Part shown: positions 20,891-32,361 of the stretch, piece by piece
How the letters are laid out: each line of letters opens with the position of its first letter
Numbering within the stretch: the first letter of the stretch is position 1
NCBI RefSeq assembly: GCF_026151205.1
Contig: NC_087073.1
Span: forward strand, 4,115,001-4,175,000
DNA: 60,000 nt
Direction: 5' to 3'
Source: Bolinopsis microptera
Taxonomy: Eukaryota; Ctenophora; Tentaculata; Lobata; Bolinopsidae
Notes under the pieces: generated by a model
Seen by the model: only the letters and a program-made list of their open reading frames with translations
Told to the model about the DNA's origin: nothing
The model's database searches: none
Program-made: the position numbers and the translations under genes

Positions 20891-21716
20891 TGAGTACCAG
20901 GTACTATACTATGAAACATTTAACAACCGTTGTGTGAATATTTTCATAAAAATGGTACGATCGATAGCGCTCGATTTAAAAATTTTTGGCAAAATACGCG
21001 ACGTTCCATTGTGTAACATATTCAATGCTTGACGCTTGTTATTAATGCTTATATTTATAAACGACAATAAAGTGTTTCCTAATCGCACATGAATGTGCGC
21101 GGCGTACGAGGCGACAACGTCCTTGAAGGGTGATACTGGTAAAATATTTGTTCCAAGACCGTCGACGAGTCCGGCACGCGTTTTTGTAGGTTATAAATCT
21201 ACAAAAAATTGCAATGCATACATTTTGGGATTTACAAATTATACTCGTCTAAATTTCTTCGAAGTAGCGCGCGCTGCTTTCTTTTGATCTCCACCAGAGG
21301 CAAGTGGCTGGGTCTGCAGTTCATTAACAATTAAAAAGTTTGGGATTGTGCTTTGACGCTTTGTGTGGAAATGTAAATTTAATCGTGCTTTCCATTATTT
21401 TAAATTTTAATTTTATTCGTGCCAAAAGTAACATTTCGATTTTAGTTGAACAAAAAAGACATTACCTAGCTTAATAGTTCATTGTTTGCTCCTATCACGT
21501 ATTTTTCTTCTTGTTACGCGACGTTCATGAAGCTTGAAAAAAGCGCCGTGCAAAGCGCTAGTGACTGGCGTGCCATGTAAAAATACATAAAAAGAAAATC
21601 ACGAAAAACACTTTTATTCGAGGTAGACCGTGCATTTTGATTTTATATTAAATTATTATATTCGCACTTGTTTTTGGAACGGCTTAATGAAGAGATATGG
21701 GACTGAATTTTCGGTA
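20891..21716. other. Non-coding, repeat fragments
   Basis: No gene. At 21240-21275 there is one isolated copy of ACTCGTCTAAATTTCTTCG followed by AAGTAGCGCGCGC, a motif also found at 5441, 21806 (inverted) and 21917. Confidence 0.5.
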
Positions 21717-23070
21717 AAGTGCCTTGACCATTGTTAATGATCAGGCCCGGCGCGCGCTACTTCGTAGCACTTGCCATCGGGCCATTTCGAGAAGAAAGCG
21801 GCGCGCGCTACTTCGAAGAAATTTAGACGAGTAACATCCGTCAATATAGTGCAAACTTAATTGACGATGTCAATTCATCGCAGCTCGGCGCAGCACAGTA
21901 GCGCATTTTGACGGAGGTTACTCGTCTAAATTTCTTCGAAGTAGCCCGCGCCGGGCCAGATCATTAACAATTAAATGGTCAATAGCGCATCTCGCCGTGA
22001 GAAGCCTCATTGAGTGCGCGGCTCGGCTCAGTAACGCATCGCGCTACAAAGTGCCGACAAAACTCTGACGAAGCCAAATGAATAAATTGTTTAAAATCGG
22101 TCGGTGTTAAGTAGTTTGATTGATCATTTTGTGACCCAAATGTGATATAAAAACGTCTCAGTACTTTCCTTTTTTCGCTCTCTCTCCCCTCATAAGATAT
22201 TTGCTATATAATTAGGTAATTTAGCAGTGGACCTCAATATTCAGAGGCGGCTATCATGGCTATGTTGTATGTGAATATCTTACCTGGGGACCTCAGGCTA
22301 TTATGTTTATAAACATAGCCTGACGAATTTGAACCCTCTCAAACGCGCAAGTAAGCGCGTTTATGCGATTTTACAATCAAATAATCAGATTTTACAATCT
22401 AACTCAGTGCGCAGCTCTTGTAGTGTATACGTCACTTCTTTCCAATTGGTATTTGTAATTTGTTTTATTCTGAATATTTGTTTTATTCTGGTAGTTGAAG
22501 TGCACGTGATTTCGTGCGCGGCTGTGACTGATTCTAAACGATCACGTGAATGCTGGTCACGTGCGCTTTAACATCCAATGAGCATCCGCGCTTTTTTCAG
22601 GGCGATGGAGGTCGTAATTCACTCAGCCCGAATAGAGATTCGGCGGAATGACAAGCTGAGCGCGGCCCACTAATCGAACATCTGGTGCCTGGTGCTTAAA
22701 AATAGAAATAGTGATCTTAGTAATAGTGTTCGGAAATATCTTATCGCAGTATAAAGCTCTTTATTCACTCAAACGTTCGAATGAAAGCGCACGCATGATC
22801 TTTGTGAAATTTTTTGTAGCGCGATGCACTACTGGGCTGGCCCCAAGGGCCAAGTCCCCCCACCCCCTCTCCTCCCCAGTCCGTCGATTGGACTCCCAAC
22901 AAAACTGCTAGCCACCTCCCACGAGCCGCAATATTGCCTATCAAGTATCAAGTATAACTATAAGATACGTGAGGGGCACTAAGAATTAAATTGAAGTGTA
23001 TTTGGAACAAAGCGAGTTCACACTATCACACTGTTTTAACATCGTAAATGTAATGAGAGGGATAAAAAAT
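21717..23070. repeat. 2-kb repeat family, copy 2
   Basis: Colinear with 5334-6510 and 7381-7490, with an extra 100 bp inside the terminal inverted repeat (21825-21915) and without the RT-bearing 870 bp. After 23070 it continues into sequence related to the reverse complement of 13150-13345. Confidence 0.8.
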
Positions 23071-24031
23071 GGTAGTGCAGTTAAAATATCAGATTTAGTT
23101 ATAAATTTAGAGCCAATAAATTGAATTGGCTACTTTTACTACTTAAAGGGTTTCTATAAAATTTACTAAGATTTATATTGAATTTTTATATATTTTTTAA
23201 TTTTTTTATAAATTTTATATATCCTGTCATCATTTCTGGAGTAAGCCGTAGTACATACATATTGCATTACATGAAAACCGAATGGATATTATATGTTTAT
23301 TGCAATAAATATAATAATCAATAAATTAGAATAGAATCTTGTCTTCTTTTTAATTTTTGTATTGAATTTTTATATTGAATTTTCATATTGAATTTTCATA
23401 TTGAATTTTCATATTGAATTTTCATATAGGGTCATTGTTATATTATGTGTATGGACACGTTCATTGAAGTTTGAGGATATTGGTAAATTTCTAAAATAGC
23501 GTTTTTGACGATAGTGGCTTAATTTTAGCATCTATTAATCTAGCGTGTTCATAAGTTCTGAACATTAGCCACGTGACCCATACTCCCATATGCACTGCTC
23601 AGAAATAAAATGTATTGCTTTTAGGCACTATAATGTAAAAAATGTCACATTTTTGTGACATTGTTTACCATAGCTGCCCAATTATCATTCCTTGGTCTGA
23701 AATATAGTAGATTAGGTCAATCTAACAATTATGATACAACATTGGTTAAAGGGCACGGATCGAACGGCTTTAAGGCAATATTTCGTAAACTTTGTCACAC
23801 TCAGAATACGAGACCTCTTTTCTACTGTGAGGTGTCCTCAAAACCCTTTCAACTCATTATTTGATGGTTCTTCTGCCAATCATAGCCCTAGAATATGTTG
23901 TTTTGAAAAGTTAGCTAATACATGCACTTGGTTATTCGGAAATTATGTAAATTCTGTCACATTATATGGAATTTGAAATTCTGGGTGAATTTCCGAAATC
24001 ATTTATATCTGATTTTGGTTTGGAAGGCGGG

Positions 24032-24253
24032 AAAACTCTATATAAGGACGATACACGGATACAGTTGATTCAAGTATAGGGCAGTTGATGTAAACATCGT
24101 CACAAAATGATGCGACATCGTAAATAAGTTAAATTTTGCGGTAAAACTCTATATAAGGACGATACACGGATACAGTTGATTCAAGTATAGGGCAGTTGAT
24201 GTAAACATCGTCACAAAATGATAAGACATCATAAATAGGTTAAATTTGGAAAC
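24032..24253 (+). promoter_or_regulatory. Tandem 111-bp duplication, each copy with a TATA-like box
   Basis: The unit starting AAAACTCTATATAAGGACG at 24032 is repeated at 24143. CTATATAAGG is a good TATA element, and both copies keep it. No coding frame follows closely, so a promoter role is only a possibility. Confidence 0.45.
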
Positions 24254-24612
24254 AATGCAATGATTATAGAATGAAATAGTCTGTGATTAACATACATGGG
24301 AACATGGGAACGCGCGCGCACAGCATTGCGCGCTGATACTCTAAATACTGTGCGCGTTTCGTCCGGAACCTGGGGGAGTTCCCGCTCTAATATATCTGAC
24401 GACAGTGATCACTCATTATGAGAACTAATCCCGACCACTTTCCCGGTCGAACCGTACCCAAATCAAACTAATTTATGAACCACGTGTATAGCCAACGTCC
24501 TTGCGGTGCTGAGCCGATGTAAAACTCTTCTGTCTCTTGTTAATATTTTAGTTGTACTGTGCATAAAAGTGTGTAGTGACAAGTGTGTAGTGGTAATGTA
24601 TATTATTTATAG

Positions 24613-24660
24613 GGGATACCCGGGGGGGGGGGGGGGGTACCCGGGGGGTACCCGGGGTAC
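24613..24660. repeat. Poly-G run and TACCCGGGG repeats
   Basis: A run of about 16 G (24622-24637) is followed by three TACCCGGGG-type units. It is able to form a quadruplex and is prone to sequencing error. Confidence 0.85.
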
Positions 24661-25598
24661 GAGTTAACGAACAGTGTTCGTGTCCTTCCACAACCCCCTG
24701 TTACCTGTGTTTCTGTCGGGGTAGCCTAATTCATCCGTTAGAATCGCAGAGTTAGCGGAGCTCATGATATCTCGCGACGTATGCTGCATGAACGGTGCAA
24801 GACTTGCGCCGTTTGTTTCAGCATCCAGTTGCGAGTGCTTGCCCATCGAAAACATGATTAGTGATTGTGGATTTTATTGATATTACTGATTATCCATCAT
24901 ATTCAGTATTAATGTTATCCATTATTTATTTATTGACATCCTTCAGTCTCCAAAACGAGGTGTGAAGGTAAATTAACTTTGAGCCTTGTTTTGGCGACTG
25001 CTTAATCGATGGGCAAGTAGGTATTTGTTTTTTAGCGGTGTTGAACATTGAAACAATTATAAAATGTTTATTTGTATCTTATATAACGTACAATATGAAT
25101 GACATATGCTATAGTGACGTAACATATATAGTGCAAAGAATTAGTAACTTGCGAGATCTGATTTAGTGATAATCGACGTTAACATTTTGCAGTTTACAGT
25201 TGTACAATGTTGACGTCGATTGTTACTAACATTTATCTGAATTTAATACAAGTACATGTCACATATAAATTGGGTAGCTGAATGAAACTCGTGCCTCAAA
25301 ATTTTCCGTTATTAGCATTGCAGTGTCCACGCCCTGTACTGCGTTAACGACCGAAATTTTCCCAATATGCAATTATTATTTTGCTTCTAAAATTCTCTGA
25401 TAATTAATAATATATCGTGACATGTAATTGTAAGATAACAAACCTCGCGCGCGGCGCTTACATCTGCACCTGAGAATCTCTCAGCAATGTGTGGCTGTCT
25501 GCGCGGCGGGCTGTGTATTGTGTATATAGCTGAATTTAAATTTAGATTTATTTGTAAATGTATAATAATATTAAATATGTATTGATTGTTTTGTGGTA

Positions 25599-25635
25599 AA
25601 TAAAAATTTTGTTTTACTAAAAAAAATTTTGTTTT
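25599..25635. repeat. Doubled terminal motif AAATTTTGTTTTAC inside the 5-kb transposon
   Basis: Two copies of AAATTTTGTTTTAC separated by TAAAAAA. This is likely the right end of another nested element whose left end I could not place between 24254 and 25590. Confidence 0.55.
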
Positions 25636-25659
25636 ACCATATTACATACATTATAAAAT

Positions 25660-26227
25660 GTTCTTCCAGAAATTATTGGTTGGTTATTGTTTAGCAAAAT
25701 AGAACTCAAGTTTAACAATGCTGAGTTTAATTTTACCAAGTTACTGAAATGTGACGAAATTTACTTTTCCTGCCCCAACAGTATAATTTCAATGTGATGA
25801 AAAATTGGCATGGGTTTCTATATTTCCTGTATAAATCCATTCTAACTATAATAAGGACTATTGATATGAAAGAAAATCTATCTAAATTTTAAAATGACGT
25901 ATGTGACGAAATTTACATTTCTTGCCCCTATTTTGGAGAACCATACCTCGGTTAAAATTCAATTTTCTTCCAGGAATTATTGGTTGGTTATTGTTCAGCA
26001 AATTAGAACTCAAGTTTAACAATGCTGAGTTTAATTTTACTAAGTTACTGAAATGTGACGAAATTCACTTTTCCTGCCCCAACAGTATAGTTTCAATGTG
26101 ATGAAAAATTGGCATGGGTTTCTACATTTCTTGTATAAATCCATTCCGACTATAATAAGGACTATTGGTACGAAATAAAATCTATCTAAATTTAAAAATT
26201 ACGTATGTGACGAAATTTACATTTCTT
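25660..26227. repeat. Two tandem copies of a 307-bp unit
   Basis: Unit 1 is about 25660-25966 and unit 2 about 25967-26227 (truncated by an insertion); both start TCTTCCAG and contain two TGTGACGAAATTTAC motifs each. Unit 2 resumes after the nested element at 27616 (GCCCCTATTTTG). Confidence 0.8.
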
Positions 26228-27613
26228 CAACGGCTTGTATATGAAACTTACACTTACACTCAGTGTACACCCAGTGTTAAATAGTATTACACACTGGTAA
26301 ACTCTACGTAACGCGCGAAAATAATAATTCTATTGCGTTTTCATTGTCACATTTCACGTCGACGGGATTAAACGCGCGCGCGCGTAACATCTTATCTTAC
26401 TGCTATCTCAACGAATAAACACACAACGACTTTGACAATTGACCGACGACTTAACGATTGTGAGTTATGACGGACTTAACTGTATGGGTCAACTACTAAA
26501 ACTGCATTGTATACTATCTTAATCATTATACTGGACATGAGATGACGAAGTATCTTGAGCAGCACTTTATACCTCCACTTAGAACTTGATTAGTCACGAA
26601 CAATAGAATCATTATAAATCAATACAATAAAACATCTTGATCAATAAATGCCTAGCAGCACCAGACAGCAGCCGTGTACCTTTTTCGACTCCACGGAGTC
26701 CCTGATGGACTTTTGTTTACTTTTGTTAATAATTTGACCGCAACCTTTCTTTCTCGAAACACAAATCCTACTGTACTTCATTACAGTATTAAGATAATAT
26801 AATATAAAGCAAATCATGTGAATATATGACTACGAAATAGATCTATAGACTTGTCCATAATATTTAATACCGTATTGATGGTTTTGAATTTTGTATATTG
26901 AATTTTAATGTGAAGCGTTTACTCTTCCCCCTCGGCAATTAATTAGAAAGTTAGATTTATGACAATAATTGCCAAATGACGTAGTAGATATAGATGTTCA
27001 ATGTTGTTGAGTGATTTCAAGAGTAGTGGTCCACAGGGGCCCGAAAAAGCCGTACAGGCACTTGGGTCCTTATCCTTGTCACTAGTCCCAATTGGATTCA
27101 CTTTACACAAAACATGAACGTTTACAATTTAGACGTACACATTGGCACGATATTTATTAGAAAGCAAACAGTATAAAATAATACGTGCGTGCGCGGCTTG
27201 AGCCGCGCCGCATAACAATTTATGCGTTTAGGGGCTGGAGTACGCGTGTTTACAGATTAATGAATTGTTGCATTGTAAATATTTAAAGTTGACGATATAT
27301 TATGATTTAATAGTAAATTTTTCAAAGCTGGCTTTGGACTTAGGTAAAATTATAATTTATTTATTTAAAAGAAAAAACCACGGATAGTTTTTAATTTACA
27401 TAGTCGTATAACTATAATCAAGTTAATCCTGTTTTCAAGAATGCGCGGCTTTGGCGGCCAGTTATTGACTTGTACATAAAATTGAATTTTAAATAGAAAT
27501 GTGAATGTATTAAAATTTAAAACTTTCAAAACGGAGGCTTATAAATATTATTATATTATGATTGTAAAATAAAGGATAAAATTTTAAATTTGTTTCACTA
27601 AAATTTGTTTCAC
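26228..27613 (-). mobile_element. 1.39-kb nested element ending in a doubled motif
   Basis: It separates ATTTCTT from TTGCCCCTATTTTG, which are contiguous in unit 1 at about 25917-25935. One end is CAACGGCTTG and the other a doubled AAATTTGTTTCACT. Only two T residues could be a target duplication. It is AT-rich with (CG)n patches and has no coding frame. The architecture is like the 0.64-kb elements. Confidence 0.65.
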
Positions 27614-28473
27614 TTGCCCCTATTTTGAAGAATCATACCTCAATTAGTATATTATGTTACTTTATCACCATCACTATGTCGATAAATTAGTTATTTTGCC
27701 AACACGGAGCAAATAAAGTTATAATTTTTTTTTGTGACGAAATTTACAAATTTTTACCCTGTTCAGGTGTTGAAATTTTGCCAATGTTAACATATCACTG
27801 CCATATAATAATTTATATGACCGGCGTATGGTTGAAATATTGTTAATTGATCCATAGTACGTAATATAGGGTGTTTAAGTTGGTTTACTAATATTTACTC
27901 AATTTCACACATGTTGAGATATCATACAAATTTATGTGACTAAATTTACCTATTTCTGCCTTCTGTATTTGTATTTGCCTATAACAATGAAATATTTGAA
28001 CAATTCCAAACACATTCAGCTCACAAAACAATGCTAGACTATTCGGCATTTCTTGTCAGGTTTTCATAAACATCCCTCATATAAATTTCTTAAATGTGTG
28101 ACGGAGTTTACATGGTGCTACCATTTAACGAAAAAAGTCGCTAAATATGTAAATAATAGTCATATGCAACTATCCTATAAATTTGAAATTCGAAAATTTG
28201 GTCAAACACGGCAACAAGGGGTCCATATAAACTCTGTCACATTTTTATAGTGTGACAAAGTTTACAACTCACTGCCGGCCGCATTTAAGCGATATCTTAT
28301 CGTCTGATAAAGATATCGTTATGCGACAAAGTTTATCTAGAGGATGAAACGATTATCCTAACCATTGAGGGTTTATATAGTTTTATAGTGTGACACATTT
28401 TACATCATCGTGCCATTTAGTAGGGTCACTAATATTTACCAATATCCTCAAACTTCAATGAACGTGTCCGTAT

Positions 28474-28859
28474 ATTGTTTGAATTTATTTTAAATGTAAT
28501 GTGTGTTTTCGAATATGAGAATATAATAGGCGGGTTTATACTTTTGCATTTCAACTGCGATAGTGAAGTCCCGGCCGTAGGTACGAGTTACACTAGTTTC
28601 TAAATATCAAGAATTGTAACTTTGTAGTAACATATCACCAGCCAGCTGTGCAGGCTAGAAGTATAAACGTTACATATATATCTCAGTTAACAGCCATGTA
28701 ACGCCCAGTCTACAACCAAGCAACCTCATCGTCAGCCACTCAAGAAGGAAATGTGGTACATGGTAGATCTACTTAAATTATTATACATCTACAAACATGT
28801 AGTCTACTGTAAACATAGTACTATACTATACTACACTGTAGATCCTTAAATTCAAAACA
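28474..28859. other. Flank of the transposon, upstream of the interrupted gene
   Basis: No frame. It would hold the promoter or 5' UTR of the gene at 28860; no clear TATA box was found. Confidence 0.4.
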
Positions 28860-29046
28860 ATGAAAAGTATAGTACTTGCACTCAAAAAAATATGTCGCTG
28901 GGTTATAGTCAAAATGGTAGATTTAAAATTATTGTTGATAATTTGTGCATCGTTTTTCAAGCATGGTATGGTCACATTTCATTACCCTTTTATGCCACAC
29001 AGTCTTACAAAGGAAAGCAAGGAATTTCAAATTAACAAGGAATTAA

Positions 29047-29772
29047 GGGGGCCGGGGGGGGTCTTCATCAAAATTCTCTCGAAATTGACTTTATAGTTGT
29101 TTCTGATGGAGGGGAGTGATATCTATCAGCTGTTTTTGGTCCCATGGAAAAATATTGTTCCTAGCCGAAAATATTGCCGGTCAAAGGTCAGTGCTTATGT
29201 GTAATTGTATTGCGCGAGCGATTTTCAATCGCGCGCCCTGAAAATCGAGTCTAAAAATCTATCTTCTCCTACATTTTTTGAGCAATCACCCTGAAACTTT
29301 CAGGATATGTTCTAAGGACCATTTAAAAGAGATTGTCGGGCCAGAATTTTGAGATAGGCCTTAGAAAATTTTTTATTCGATTTTGAAAATCTTGGACCTG
29401 AAAAAATTGTCAAAATACGAGGTCCAAGATTTTCAAAATCGAATAAAAAATTTTCTAAGGCCTATCTCAAAATTCTGGCCCGACAATCTCTTCTAAATGG
29501 TCCTTAGAACATATCCTGAAAGTTTCAGGGTGATTGCTCTAAAAATGTAGGAGAAGATAGATTTTTAGACTCGATTTTCAGGGCGCGCGATTGAAAATCG
29601 CTCGCGCAATACAATTACACATAAGCGCTGACCTTTGACCGGCAATATTTTCGGCTAGGAACAATATTTTTCCATGGGACCAAAAACAGCTGATAGATAT
29701 CACTCCCCTCCATCAGAAACAACTACAAAGTCAATTTCGAGAGAATTTTGATGAAGACCCCCCCCGGCCCCC
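29047..29772. mobile_element. 726-bp near-perfect palindromic element at TTAA
   Basis: Arms of about 350 bp (29047-29399 and 29422-29772) are inverted copies with few mismatches; the loop is about 20 bp. It begins GGGGGCCGGGGGGGG and ends with the complement. A TTAA flanks each side (29043-29046, 29773-29776), as in piggyBac- or Kolobok-type insertions. It has no coding capacity and sits inside a codon series of the host gene. Confidence 0.85.
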
Positions 29773-30199
29773 TTAAGTTGTGCCAACAAACCATACATCA
29801 TAAGTCCTGAAGATCTAGAGCATCATCAACAAATCCATTTTGATGTCCGAAAACTTAGTGTTGAATATATTGATCGTCTTGAAAGAAGCTGGGAAGGCAA
29901 GAATAACAAGATTTGGTGGGTTAGTGTCCTCAGTACTCCTTTAGAGTACCACTCATCACCTGCCTTCGTTAGCACTAGAACATCACATCAGTGGACTGGC
30001 GGAGATTACCATGCATTTGTTGTATTTGCTACAACTGACAATGCATGTTGGTCTCTTGACAAGAATCGATCAGGTATTTACATACAGAGCGCAAATCCAT
30101 CAGATCGGTGCATACCCCCTTTAATAGGATCTTATTCTTCCACGGCTCCTCGTGCAACCCCAGTCACATTCCTCACACAATGTTATGTCATGGATTTCA

Positions 30200-31614
30200 G
30201 TATCCTGTCGAAGAGCTGGCAAGAGCTGGCAAGACAAAACTTGCTGAACTTGACACTCTGTACAAAAAGGTAGCCAAAATAGCTCTCAACGTTCCACAAA
30301 CAGAGAGCAGCCTTAATGTTTATAGAGACATGAAATGGTTACCACTCCATCTTAGACGACAACTCCATCTGTCAAATTATATGTTTAGAATCATCCATGA
30401 CAATTGTCCTACAAACTTTATGAACAAATTTAGTTACATATCAGGAGGTAGTAGGAGCGGCGAAAGCTGCAACCTATATGTTAATAGATCAACATCACAT
30501 AAAAACTTTCAATACTTGGGGGCAAAATGTTGGAATAATGTTCCAACAGATCTACGAAATCTGCCCGATGTTAAAAGCTTTAGTGATTCGTATAAGAAAC
30601 AGCTACTCTCATCTATAACAACAGACCCTTATTATACCGTCGACAATTCATATGACAAATTTTACACTGCAATCATAGTCGACGATAACTAAGTATCTTC
30701 TATTTCTTTTAAATCTGAGGCATATATAATTGAAGTGTCGAAAGGATATTCCCTTTTTTACCACCTTACCATTCTGATTGATTCTGCACATGACTGACAT
30801 GTTTTAACTGGAGAAGGGGTTCGCACAGTGGTAGTTTTATAAACCACTTTTAATTTATTGACCTATTATACCTAGTGGTAGTTTTACAGACCACATTTAA
30901 TTTATTAACTTATTATACTTAGTATTTATTTTTGGTGACTGTATCACCCAGTACAGTTTTAACATTTGATAATTGTACAGTTTATTGACGACACATTGAC
31001 CGAATGTTATTTTATATTCTAATTTATATACTAGATATTTTATTTATTTTCCAACAGACGACAACTTCCTGTTTTTTTTCCTTCTATATTAGTTACTCAT
31101 ATCTCTTGTACAGACTGTTCTACAAGGACATTGACAGATGATACTCATATTAGGCATTCATTATTGCATCTAAATTATTTCACTTGCATTAGGTTTAGAA
31201 ATTTATTCTCTGGTTAACAGATTTCAAATGTTTAATTAATTTGTAGTATGACAGTATATAAGAAGTTATTTAATTTTGCTTGGGCTGTTGTGTTGACTGT
31301 TGGGGTTTAGTGGTGGTATGGAATTTGAATTTTATATAAATTTACACTATGAGGTTGGGGCATTTTGCATAGTAAATATGGTTACTACTCCTATATATCA
31401 TATTATTTGATTGGTATTCGATTTCTGATTATTTCCCTAGGAATATGATTATTATATCTCAATTTGGCTTTAGGTAGGGTGCCCCGCTAAAAGAACTGGA
31501 TTCTTCCAGGAAGCATCCCGTGCACAGAGCTTGGTCTACATATATATTAAATTATTAACCATTCATTCTGTATGTGCACGAAAATTTATTTCAAAAAAAA
31601 AAGAAAAAAAAAAA
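30200..31614 (+). mobile_element. 5'-truncated LINE: RT C-terminus, 3' UTR, A-rich tail
   Basis: Flanked by GATTTCA (30193-30199 and 31615-31621). From about 30205 to 30692 it encodes an ORF2 C-terminus (ELDTLYKKVAKIALNVP, MKWLPLHLRRQLHLSNYMFRI, GAKCWNNVPTDLRNL, FSDSYKKQLL), the region downstream of the RT in CR1/L2-type LINEs. A 3' UTR of about 900 bp follows; 30841-31594 of it equals the spacer at 2909-3662. It ends in about 20 A interrupted by G. Short duplication, truncation and A tail are the signature of target-primed reverse transcription. Confidence 0.8.
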
Positions 31615-31992
31615 GATTTCATTCATTTTATGAAAAATGAGCTGTACCGTTCATATGACATCATTCATGGTAACTGCCAGGATTTTGCTCGTCGCACCAT
31701 AGCTGAGATAACCAAAGTGAATGCATGGGAGCCTATACCTTTCCAGTATTTATTGTTTGATTGTGAATTGCAAGAAATTATTGGATTTTTATTGGAGCTA
31801 TTTATTCTTTTTAATCAACTTGTATACTGTTTTGTTATTTGTGATAGGAGGATTGTCAAAAGAAGTTGCATGGCATATATTGTTTGGACCACTTGTCCCA
31901 CAACCAAACTTTTGAAATCATGTATGAACACATCGCCAATTTCTGTTTGTTTCCTACCAATTTCTATCTGTCTGTTTTTGATACTTATCTGA

Positions 31993-32341
31993 ATTTACCA
32001 AAGCAAAGGGTAATAAAACAAATGTTGTAAAAATGAGAAATGAAATGTGTAAATAGATATTATAAGGGTAGTATCTCAGCAGTGACTTGATCTTATAGAT
32101 AGTGCACTTAGCTTTGCTCAGAAACAGATTGTAATGATATTATTTTAATACATTTTTAAACAGTTTTTAGTCTGTTTCCAGTTGGTTTATAATATATTTG
32201 ATACTTTAATAAAAACATTCTTTTCAATGTTTATCAGTTGAAAGTCCGAGTAATACTATTTTAACATTATTTAAGTTCAATTTCTAAGATAATTCCATAT
32301 AATGTGTATGAGTCGGCATGGCCATCTTATTTTGTGGATAA
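31993..32341. other. Non-coding
   Basis: AT-rich sequence downstream of the interrupted gene; AATAAA-like signals (for example TTTAATAAAAAC near 32205) could end its transcript. Confidence 0.35.
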
Positions 32342-32361
32342 TAGATTGATAAGTAAAGCTA

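Larger units (their letters stand above)
23453..28469. mobile_element. 5.0-kb DNA transposon without transposase, 36-bp TIRs, 4-bp TSD GTAT
   Basis: The ends are inverted repeats: GGACACGTTCATTGAAG at 23453 and its complement ending at 28469, continuing to about 36 bp. GTAT directly flanks both sides (23449-23452, 28470-28473). The related sequence at about 13186-13205 (minus strand) lacks the element and has a single GTAT, which proves the boundaries. No frame in it resembles a transposase. It contains many copies of a TGTGACGAAATTTAC motif, a 300-bp tandem duplication and at least one nested element. The superfamily is not decided. Confidence 0.85.
28860..31992 (+). pseudogene. LRAT/NlpC-like papain-fold gene broken by two transposons
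   Basis: Three separated pieces, 28860-29046, 29777-30199 and 31622-31992, sum to 981 nt = 327 codons. They form one open frame when the 726-bp palindrome (with one TTAA) and the LINE (with one GATTTCA) are left out. The N-terminus is hydrophobic (LLLIICASFF), perhaps a signal peptide or anchor. The middle has a histidine motif YHAFVVFATTDNACWSLDKN, and the third piece has GNCQDFARR. His followed by Asn-Cys is the order in circularly permuted papain folds such as LRAT (NCEHF) and relatives. The C-terminus is hydrophobic. No stop or frameshift lies in the three pieces, so the breaks may be recent, or the pieces may be removed or polymorphic in the living animal. The fold is inferred from motifs only. 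Confidence 0.7.

Noticed and set aside
32304-32361. N-terminal extension of the LINE frame upstream of 32362
   Set aside because: The 20-bp target duplication shows these codons are host DNA before the insertion.
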